In this document: piece by piece, positions 1 through 5,497 of the stretch | Layout of the letters: the number at the start of each line of letters is the position of its first letter | Numbering within the stretch: the stretch's first letter is position 1 | NCBI GenBank assembly: GCA_030038335.1 | Contig: JASHPC010000121.1 | Location: 1-7,480, forward strand | Origin: Vulcanimicrobiota bacterium | GTDB taxonomy: Bacteria; Vulcanimicrobiota; Vulcanimicrobiia; Vulcanimicrobiales; Vulcanimicrobiaceae | Direction: 5' to 3' | Length of the DNA stretch: 7,480 nt | Translations under genes and position numbers: made by a program | Notes under the pieces: generated by a model | What the model saw: the letters and a program-made list of their open reading frames with translations, nothing else | Database searches by the model: none | Told to the model about the DNA's origin: nothing

Positions 1-794
1 TCGCCCGCCGGACCCCCGACGAGCGTCGCTTCGCGCCAACCGAGCGAGAGGCGCGCGCGATCGCCGAAGATGCGCATGTAGTATGGGAACGCACGATCGA
101 GGCTCCAACTCAAGTCGACGGTGACGCCGGCGCCTTCCTCGGTCCCGAGGTAGAGATAGGCGCTGTCCTCTACGGCGGTGAGTTCGCCGCGTGAGTAGCC
201 GACCGCAGCCACCGACTTCACCGGGCCGAAAACGTAGCGGCAGAGATCCGCGGCATGACTTCCATTGTCGATGACGACTCCTCCCCCGCTGATCGCGGGA
301 TCGGCATTCCATCGGCCGCGCATGTCGAGATTGGAGACGAAGACGATTTCAGCATGACGGACGGACCCAATCGCTCCCTCTTGCAGCAATCGTCGTGCAG
401 TCGTGACGTCGTCGACGTAGCGAAACTTCGACGCGAGCATAAGCAAGGTGCCGTTGCGGCGAGCGCACGCATACATGTCGCGTGCGAGGCCGCCGCTGAT
501 CGCAAGTGGCTTCTCGCAGAGCACGTCGATGCCGCGCTCGAGAAAAAACGACGCGATCTCCGGGTGCGATACCGGCGGAGTGCAGAGAACGACGCCGTCG
601 AGACGCTCTTCATAGGCGAGCTGACGGTAATCCGCGTACGCTCGCGCTCCGCTTGCGTCGGCTGCCGCCGCGCGCCGTTCGTCCCCCTCGTCACAAACCG
701 CCACGAGCTTGGCACTCGAAAGGCGAACTGCGGTGTCGACGTGGACCCGGCCGATCGCGCCGATTCCTACGATCGCGAGCGCGTAATCACTCAT
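1..794 (-). CDS. Gfo/Idh/MocA family NAD(P)-dependent oxidoreductase, C-terminus cut by window edge
   Basis: This is a probable sugar or cyclitol dehydrogenase with an N-terminal Rossmann fold and a C-terminal substrate-binding beta-sheet domain. I translated the frame by hand: it is open for 264 residues from ATG at 794-792 to position 1, so the last part of the protein (family length is usually 330-390) lies outside the window. Visible motifs are the dinucleotide-binding loop G10-I-G12-A-I-G15 after a beta strand, the family hallmark E94-K95-P96 with its catalytic or cofactor-contacting Lys, and a GGGVVIDNGSHAADL segment at 150-164 carrying Asp156 and His160, the usual second-domain catalytic positions. 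The start overlaps the stop of the upstream aminotransferase in ATGA (794-791), which fixes the start and implies coupled translation. In the context of an aminotransferase and a glycosyltransferase it probably makes or reduces a keto-sugar or inosose, but the substrate cannot be read from sequence. The family call is firm. Confidence 0.93.
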   Translation of the reverse strand, partial: MSDYALAIVGIGAIGRVHVDTAVRLSSAKLVAVCDEGDERRAAAADASGARAYADYRQLAYEERLDGVVLCTPPVSHPEIASFFLERGIDVLCEKPLAISGGLARDMYACARRNGTLLMLASKFRYVDDVTTARRLLQEGAIGSVRHAEIVFVSNLDMRGRWNADPAISGGGVVIDNGSHAADLCRYVFGPVKSVAAVGYSRGELTAVEDSAYLYLGTEEGAGVTVDLSWSLDRAFPYYMRIFGDRARLSLGWREATLVGGPAG

Positions 795-2023
795 GCCGAG
801 ACTCGCAGCTCGCGCGCGGTGCCGATCATCGACCGCGCAATGTACTCGACGTCGCCGATCGAGAGACGATCGTTCCACGGAATCACGAGAACGCCGTCGA
901 GCCCCTTGTAGACTCCCGGGTAGTGCTCGCGTTCGTAGTTGACGGCATCGGGCCGTGCGAGCGTAAACGGCCAGCGGCTCTTTCCGAAGGTTCGCTGGTC
1001 GCGAATGACAGCGCATTCAAAGGCCGGTTTCTGGATGTAACGCGGCGCGGTGAGGATAGACTTATCTTTCAAACGACGCGCAAACGCTTGCGGTCCGCCA
1101 GGAAAGACAGCCGGGTCGACGCGCACCGCATAGCGCCAATAGACGGAGCGCGCATCGGCGGGCGAAATCGGGGCCGAGAGACCGGGACATCCATCGAGCC
1201 ACTTTGTGAGAATGCTCGCAAGGAGGACGCGACGTTCGACCGCGCGCTCCAGCTTCTCCAGCTGGGCCAGCCCGACGGCGCCTTGAAGCTCGCTCATGCG
1301 GTAGTTCAGCGCGAGAAAGTAGTGGTCGGGAGAGGCGTCGCCATAGCCCCATGCCTTGTTGATGAAGAGAAAGATGCGCCGCGCGAGGTCGTCGTCGTTC
1401 GTCACGACGATGCCGCCCTCGCCCGTCGTTACATGCTTGCCCTGCTGCAAACTGAAGGCACCGATCTTCCCGATCGTTCCTACGTAGCGATCGCGGTGCG
1501 TCGCCAAAAACGCCTGCGCGCAGTCCTCGACGATGGGAATGTTTCGCTCGGCCGCGTGTGCTTCGATTTCCGTCATCTCGCACGGCGTTCCGAATAGGTG
1601 CGTGACGACGATCGCCTTCGTTCGATCGCTCAGCTTGGCCGCGATCGTCTTGGCAGTAACGTTCAGCGTCTGCGGATCGACGTCGGCAAAGACTGGGATC
1701 GCGCCCTGGTAGATGATGGGCGCGAGCGCGCCCATGTCCGTGATCGGCGAGGTGACGACTTCGTCTCCCGGCTCTAGATCGAGCCCAGCGATCGCGCAGT
1801 GCACGGCCGCGGACCCCGACGAGCACGCGTACGCGTGCTTTACTCCGAGCATCTCCGCGAACGACCGTTCCAGCGCTTTGACGAAGCGGCCCTTCGTGCT
1901 CGTGAGCGTTCCGCTGGCGATCGCCTCTTTCAAGTACACGAGCTCGCGCTCGCCGAGATTGCGGCCCGACGCGTCTTGATCGTTCGGAAGCGGGCGCTGA
2001 GACTGTGCGCTTTCGATATTCAC
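791..2023 (-). CDS. DegT/DnrJ/EryC1/StrS family PLP-dependent sugar or cyclitol aminotransferase
   Basis: This fold-type I aminotransferase of 410 residues should transfer an amino group, usually from Glu or Gln, to a keto-sugar nucleotide or inosose. Landmarks are the phosphate-cup segment SSGSAAVH (68-75), Asp167 in EDCAQ which would pair with the PLP pyridine nitrogen, and the Schiff-base lysine K196 in FSLQQGKHVTTGEGG (190-204). The family block NYRMSELQGAVGLAQLEKL lies at 240-258. The length is typical and nothing is missing. The start is GTG at 2023-2021, overlapping the glycosyltransferase stop (GTGA), with an AAGGA ribosome binding site seven bases upstream. The stop overlaps the next start in ATGA. 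The FSLQQGKH version of the active-site segment and the C-terminal IPWNDR recall scyllo-inosose-type aminotransferases (StsC-like), and the adjacent Gfo/Idh/MocA dehydrogenase fits that. A nucleotide-sugar substrate is equally possible. Confidence 0.95.
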   Translation of the reverse strand: MNIESAQSQRPLPNDQDASGRNLGERELVYLKEAIASGTLTSTKGRFVKALERSFAEMLGVKHAYACSSGSAAVHCAIAGLDLEPGDEVVTSPITDMGALAPIIYQGAIPVFADVDPQTLNVTAKTIAAKLSDRTKAIVVTHLFGTPCEMTEIEAHAAERNIPIVEDCAQAFLATHRDRYVGTIGKIGAFSLQQGKHVTTGEGGIVVTNDDDLARRIFLFINKAWGYGDASPDHYFLALNYRMSELQGAVGLAQLEKLERAVERRVLLASILTKWLDGCPGLSAPISPADARSVYWRYAVRVDPAVFPGGPQAFARRLKDKSILTAPRYIQKPAFECAVIRDQRTFGKSRWPFTLARPDAVNYEREHYPGVYKGLDGVLVIPWNDRLSIGDVEYIARSMIGTARELRVSA

Positions 2024-2982
2024 GTGTTATTCCTTACGACGCGACGCGCATTACCGCGGCGCATCCATGTGCGAAGTGCGAAGTTGGTCGAGTGGAAGCC
2101 GAACACGATGAGGCTCGCCGTCTGGACGGCAAACGTGGTCGAGCCGACGATCGCGACCTCTGTCGTGGTTCCGTGTGCTAAAATTGACAAGGCAATCGCG
2201 AGAGGGAGCATGCCGGGAAGGAGTCCCGGGATGACGAGCGCGAGTGAGGGACGCTCGTGAATCGCTACGCCGAGAACACTCTGCGTTCGTCGCAGCGTCT
2301 CCGCGAGCCGCATTCTCGAACGCCGCGTTTTCGACCACTCGAGCTTTGTCGGAATCTCGACGACGCGCATCTGGAGCCGCAGCGCGTCGAGGAGCATCTG
2401 ATGTGCGGCGTCTCCGTCGCGGCGATAGGCCATGAGCGTTCGCGCGACGTCCGCGCGGTAAGCGCGAACGATGCAGGTGAACGTGTGCACGCGTTCGTGC
2501 GCCGCATACGACAGCAGCCGATTGGCCCACTTCGAGAGCGACGCTCGGCGACGGGGAACGTTGTGCACGCTCCCTCCGGGCGCGTACGCCGATGCGACGG
2601 CAACGTCGGCATCTTCGCGCGCGAGCGCATCGAGCAGCGAACCGACGATCGAAGGGCTATAGCTGAGGTCGGCGTCGAGAACGACGATCGCGTCGCCCTT
2701 CACGGCGGCGAGTCCGTCCCGCACTGCCACGTCCACACCACCGTTGGATGCGCGGCAGAGCACGCGTACCCGGTCGTCCGCAAGCGCGAGCGCGGAAGCG
2801 ACGTTCGGCGTTTCGTCGGTGCTCGCGTCGTCGACGACCAGAATCGTCCACGAGCGGCCGTCACCGCTTCGCTCTATCAGGTATTGCCGAACGGCTTCAA
2901 TATTGGCGCAAAGCGCCGCGGCTTCGTTGTACGAGGGAACGACGACGGTGAAGGAGCCGATCCTTCGCGCAGAGGTAGCCAC
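2020..2982 (-). CDS. Family 2 glycosyltransferase, dolichol-phosphate-mannose-synthase-like, with C-terminal membrane hairpin
   Basis: This is a GT-A fold transferase that would move a sugar from a nucleotide donor, probably to a polyprenyl phosphate or a surface glycan at the inner face of the membrane. Numbered from GTG at 2982 (320 residues), the core begins almost at once with TVVVPSYNEAA (about 12-22). The nucleotide-binding VVDDASTD follows at about 49-56 and the metal-binding DADLS (Asp103, Asp105) at about 103-107. A basic WSKTRRSRMR segment lies near 216-225. Two hydrophobic segments near 245-268 and 274-297 would form a membrane hairpin, followed by a basic tail. The frame is also open back to GTG at 3057 and TTG at 3072 (350 residues), but those extra 30 residues resemble no part of the family and start with rare or weakly supported codons. 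I prefer 2982, which lies six bases after a TACAAT box. The stop overlaps the aminotransferase start. Donor and acceptor are unknown. Confidence 0.88.
   Translation of the reverse strand: MATSARRIGSFTVVVPSYNEAAALCANIEAVRQYLIERSGDGRSWTILVVDDASTDETPNVASALALADDRVRVLCRASNGGVDVAVRDGLAAVKGDAIVVLDADLSYSPSIVGSLLDALAREDADVAVASAYAPGGSVHNVPRRRASLSKWANRLLSYAAHERVHTFTCIVRAYRADVARTLMAYRRDGDAAHQMLLDALRLQMRVVEIPTKLEWSKTRRSRMRLAETLRRTQSVLGVAIHERPSLALVIPGLLPGMLPLAIALSILAHGTTTEVAIVGSTTFAVQTASLIVFGFHSTNFALRTWMRRGNARRVVRNNT
2031..2035 (-). promoter_or_regulatory. Ribosome binding site deciding the GTG start of the aminotransferase
   Basis: On the minus strand AAGGA lies seven bases before GTG (2023-2021), inside the last codons of the glycosyltransferase. 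No other canonical start lies near the beginning of the aminotransferase domain, so this site supports the GTG and the four-base GTGA overlap. Confidence 0.7.
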
Positions 2983-2988
2983 GAAGCG

Positions 2989-2994
2989 ATTGTA
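2989..2994 (-). promoter_or_regulatory. Possible -10 box (TACAAT) for a leaderless glycosyltransferase transcript
   Basis: TACAAT on the minus strand ends exactly six bases before the GTG at 2982, the spacing expected if transcription begins at the first base of the start codon. It lies in the roughly 118-base gap between the glycosylase stop and that GTG, and no Shine-Dalgarno sequence precedes the GTG. I see no good -35 hexamer at 16-18 bases, so this rests on one hexamer and its spacing. Confidence 0.3.
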
Positions 2995-3063
2995 GGCCGC
3001 GCCGAAAAAGCTCGTCTGGAAGCTAAGCGCACGATGCGTCCGGGCATAACGGCCCACGGAAAC

Positions 3064-3085
3064 GGGTCGCAAGACCCTTCGGTCT
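3064..3085 (-). other. Two overlapping, mutually exclusive short hairpins between glycosylase and glycosyltransferase
   Basis: On the minus strand AGACC-GAAG-GGTCT (3085-3072) can form a five-pair stem with a GAAG loop, extendable by one G-U pair. GGGTC-TTGC-GACCC (3077-3064) can form another five-pair stem. They share the central GGGTCT bases, so only one can form at a time. The loop of the second holds the alternative TTG start at 3072. There is no run of T after either stem, so this is not a standard intrinsic terminator. A role in attenuation or messenger processing is speculative. Confidence 0.3.
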
Positions 3086-3100
3086 CAGGGACGTTGCGCG

Positions 3101-4039
3101 CTAATCGTCGTCACTTTCTGTCCAGTCTTTAACGAGAAAGAGCCAAAACGCGAGACCCGCGTACGCGCCGTAATGCTTGAATGCGCGCGCCATCGACGCG
3201 TCGTTGGCACGCTTCTTCTTCGTCAGACGCCTGTATCGCGGTCGCGTCCAGGAGTCCAAAACGAGGCGACCATGGCGCCCGAGTAGTTGCATGACGTGCG
3301 CCGCCGCATATGGCCCTATGCCGGGAAGAGCGAGCAGTACCTCAGCGACCGCATCGTCGTCGAGATCGCGCCCCGGCAGGAGTGCCTCTAAATCGAGCGC
3401 GCCATCTTCGACGTTGCGCGCGATCGCGCGCAGATAGGGCCCGCGGTATCCTGCTCGCGCGACGTCGCGATACCAAGAGTCCGGCGTTGCCGAAAGCGTG
3501 CTCGCGTCGGGAAACGCGCCGCCGCCGAGCTCGACGAGCGCGCTCACCATTCTCACTGTTCCTGACCACGCGCAGTTCGTCGTGCAGATCGTCTTGACGA
3601 CGTCCTCGAACACGCTTGGGCTCGCGAGCATGCGTCCCGCGCCGCAGACCGTCCATCGCAGCAACGGATCTCCGGCCGCAAGCGCGTAGAACGGCGCGAG
3701 GTCGTCGCCCAGACGGAACATCCGCCGAACCGCTCGCTCTAGTGCGCGCATCTGCCTTTCGGAAGTTCTACCTTCCGTGCTCACGACGAGCCGCCCCTGA
3801 TCCTCGTGGATCGCGACGCGCGCGACGCCATCGGTCAAGCGAAAAGCCGTGCGGTAGAACTTTTCACCATCGAACGTCGCCGGCGGAAGCAGCGCAAGCC
3901 CGTGCGAACGGATCGTGTGACGAAAAGAGATGGGTTCACCGCCCGCGCCGCGTAGCGGCAGCTCGAGCCTACGCGACGTACGAGACGCTGATTGGGACGC
4001 CCGCCGCTTCCGCGCGCAGGATAACGCCGTCGACCGCAT
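3101..4039 (-). CDS. HhH-GPD superfamily DNA glycosylase (AlkA/OGG-like base excision repair)
   Basis: This is a predicted glycosylase that removes damaged bases from DNA in base excision repair. Numbered from ATG at 4039, the AlkA/OGG1-like N-terminal domain spans about 25-135. The helical HhH-GPD core runs from about 140 to the C-terminus at 312. FEDVVKTICTTNCAW (144-158) opens the core, LPGIGPYAAAHV (238-249) is the helix-hairpin-helix, and D262 in LVLDSWTRPRY is the catalytic aspartate. The position of the OGG1 catalytic lysine (after the hairpin PGVGT) is occupied by Tyr244 after PGIGP, so a monofunctional AlkA-type mechanism without lyase activity is expected. Relatives are sometimes mislabelled HesB in databases. 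The start is uncertain: ATG 4039 is the only ATG, GTG or TTG before the domain. It makes a 71-base overlap with the upstream gene and adds about 23 Arg/Ser-rich residues unlike the family. The damaged base removed is not predictable. Confidence 0.85.
   Translation of the reverse strand: MRSTALSCARKRRASQSASRTSRRLELPLRGAGGEPISFRHTIRSHGLALLPPATFDGEKFYRTAFRLTDGVARVAIHEDQGRLVVSTEGRTSERQMRALERAVRRMFRLGDDLAPFYALAAGDPLLRWTVCGAGRMLASPSVFEDVVKTICTTNCAWSGTVRMVSALVELGGGAFPDASTLSATPDSWYRDVARAGYRGPYLRAIARNVEDGALDLEALLPGRDLDDDAVAEVLLALPGIGPYAAAHVMQLLGRHGRLVLDSWTRPRYRRLTKKKRANDASMARAFKHYGAYAGLAFWLFLVKDWTESDDD
3415..3432. repeat. 18-base perfect palindrome TGCGCGCGATCGCGCGCA inside the glycosylase gene
   Basis: This sequence equals its own reverse complement over 18 bases and contains GCGATCGC at its centre. 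It encodes an Arg-Ala-Ile-Ala-Arg run within the helical domain of the glycosylase, so Arg (CGC) and Ala (GCG) codons alone could produce it. It is listed as a structural observation, with no function assigned. Confidence 0.5.
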
Positions 4040-4430
4040 CGAGCTCGTGCTCTATCGACGCAATGTCGGCAGCGCTGATGTGAAACTCCGCCGCACGCAT
4101 CCAGATGATCCTGCGCGCACGTGCGAAGGCGCTGCGCAAGCGCTGCGGCGTGGCTTCCAGCACGGGCCAGTCCAGATCGTCACGAGGTGGAACGATGCGC
4201 CAACCGCGTCCGGAGAGACGTGCCGACTCCTCATCGCGATCGAGGGCATGCGGAATTGCGGAAAGCACGTCGAGCGCTTCGCGATCGTCCCTCGAAAGCG
4301 CCGCATCGAACTCCGCAAGCCGCACGACGTAATGGAAAAAAGCCGCATTACCGACCGTGTAACCACCGGCCGACGACGCGACATTCACATGGATCATCGG
4401 CGAAAACTCGCCGCCGGGCGCCATGCTCAT
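3969..4430 (-). CDS. Hypothetical protein of 153 residues, not recognised
   Basis: I do not recognise a family. The frame has strong G/C third positions, starts 19 bases after the malate dehydrogenase stop, and fills the gap to the glycosylase, so it is very likely a real gene. The protein is soluble and acidic, with no signal peptide or membrane span. The N-terminal third (FHYVVRLAEFDAALSRDD, about 32-49) and the region from 103 to 143 look helical, around a central segment with GRGWRIVPPRDDLDWP (about 74-89). ATG at 4430 is preceded by a modest AGAG site. ATG codons at residues 3 and 12 are possible alternatives, the latter (4397) after GGCGAG. The 3' end overlaps the only canonical start of the glycosylase by 71 bases. 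Its place between a TCA enzyme and a repair enzyme does not suggest a job. Confidence 0.75.
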   Translation of the reverse strand: MSMAPGGEFSPMIHVNVASSAGGYTVGNAAFFHYVVRLAEFDAALSRDDREALDVLSAIPHALDRDEESARLSGRGWRIVPPRDDLDWPVLEATPQRLRSAFARARRIIWMRAAEFHISAADIASIEHELDAVDGVILRAEAAGVPISVSYVA

Positions 4431-4449
4431 GCGTCTCTATTCGAAACCC

Positions 4450-5373
4450 TTACGGCAGCGCCTTCACAAGCGACGCCACGGCCTCTGCGCTCGCCCGCAA
4501 CTTGGCGCTCTCCTCCTCCGTGAGACGAATCTCCAAGACCTTCTCTAAGCCGTTCGCGCCGAGACGGCATGGTACGCCGATGAAGAGATTCGAGAGCCCA
4601 TACTCGCCCTGCAAGTACGCAGCGCACGGAAGAATCTTGTGCTTGTCTTTCAGGATTGCGTCCACCATCTCGGCAATCGAGCGGCCGGGCGCATAATATG
4701 CGCTGCCCGCTTTGAGCAGGTTTACGATTTCGCCGCCACCTTTGGCAGTCCGTTCGACGAGTCGCGCAATGGTTGCATCGTCAAGCAGTTCGGTGATGGG
4801 AACGCCGGCAACGGTGCAGTAACGAGGCAACGGCACCATTTGATCCCCATGGCCGCCGAGAACGAACGCTTGCACGTTCTCGACGCTGACGCCCAGTTCG
4901 AGCGCAACGAACGTGCTGAAGCGAGCGGAGTCGAGCACGCCTGCCATTCCCAAAATGCGCTCTCGCGGAAATCCACTCACGCGTCGTGCAACTTCGCACA
5001 TCGCGTCGAGCGGATTCGTGACGACGATCAAGATTGCGTTCGGAGAGCGTTTCGCCGCTTCTTTCGTAGCGGCGCCGACGATCTCGGCGTTCGCGCGGAC
5101 GAGATCGTCGCGGCTCATCCCGGGCTTACGAGGAAAACCTGCGGTAATGACGACGATATCCGAGCCGTCGGTGAGGTCGTACGCGTTGCTCCCCACGACC
5201 GAAACGTCGCTCCCCTCGACGGGGAGAGCCTCGAGCAAATCGAGCGCTTTACCTTGCGGAACTCCTTCGATGACGTCGACCAGAACGACGTCCGCCAGCT
5301 CCTTGGCGGCGAGCCAGTGCGCCGTGGTCGCTCCGACGTTTCCGGCACCAACAATCGTGACTTTTTTCCTCAT
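4450..5373 (-). CDS. mdh: NAD-dependent malate dehydrogenase, LDH-like type
   Basis: This enzyme interconverts malate and oxaloacetate with NAD in the cytoplasm as the last step of the TCA cycle. At 307 residues it has normal length for the homotetrameric, lactate-dehydrogenase-like Mdh of Chloroflexus/Bacillus type. Motifs in order are the NAD loop GAGNVG (9-14), acidic D33 at the end of strand two favouring NAD over NADP, and ITAGFPRKPGMSRDDL (76-91). In that segment R82 is the residue selecting malate over lactate (a Gln in lactate dehydrogenases) and R88 is the mobile-loop arginine. TNPLD (119-123), D148 and R151 in GVLDSARF, and catalytic H175 in GGHGDQMVPL follow. I chose ATG 5373 because the protein then begins MRKKVTIVGAG as in relatives. 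The open frame extends far upstream without homology. GTG at 5394, behind a G-rich GGGGGA, would add seven residues. Divergent from citrate synthase and first in a minus-strand gene series. Confidence 0.97.
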   Translation of the reverse strand: MRKKVTIVGAGNVGATTAHWLAAKELADVVLVDVIEGVPQGKALDLLEALPVEGSDVSVVGSNAYDLTDGSDIVVITAGFPRKPGMSRDDLVRANAEIVGAATKEAAKRSPNAILIVVTNPLDAMCEVARRVSGFPRERILGMAGVLDSARFSTFVALELGVSVENVQAFVLGGHGDQMVPLPRYCTVAGVPITELLDDATIARLVERTAKGGGEIVNLLKAGSAYYAPGRSIAEMVDAILKDKHKILPCAAYLQGEYGLSNLFIGVPCRLGANGLEKVLEIRLTEEESAKLRASAEAVASLVKALP

Positions 5374-5497
5374 GACAAGCGCGGCTTTACGCACGGAAGT
5401 TCCCCCGTCCTTCGCGAAAAAGTCATGGCAACAACGGCACCCAGGCATCACCCTTACAGAGGCCAAAAAAGAGCCGGGCCGATAGCGAAGGAGAACT
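5374..5497. promoter_or_regulatory. Divergent intergenic region between mdh and citrate synthase
   Basis: These 124 bases must hold outward promoters for both genes, because each is the first gene of its strand here. I could not identify convincing -35/-10 pairs in either direction. Visible elements are the 8-base palindrome TTCGCGAA at 5411-5418, an A6 run at 5465-5470, and GGCC at both 5461-5464 and 5477-5480. Any of these could serve a regulator, but none is long enough to assign. Confidence 0.5.
5488..5493 (+). promoter_or_regulatory. Ribosome binding site of citrate synthase
   Basis: AAGGAG lies four bases before ATG 5498 and is the strongest Shine-Dalgarno sequence in the window. It fixes the citrate synthase start and shows that the organism uses conventional initiation, which makes the missing canonical start of the following gene more notable. 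Confidence 0.8.

Noticed and set aside
506..1597. Open frame of 363 codons on the plus strand opposite the aminotransferase
   Set aside because: Arg-rich, low-complexity translation antisense to a complete, motif-bearing PLP aminotransferase. It is a shadow produced by GC-rich codons.
3060..3100. Intrinsic terminator after the glycosylase
   Set aside because: Short stems exist, but no T run follows on the minus strand.
2257..3132. Open frame of 291 codons on the plus strand opposite the glycosyltransferase
   Set aside because: Arg/Val-rich antisense translation without motifs. The minus strand carries a full GT2 with DDAS and DAD motifs.
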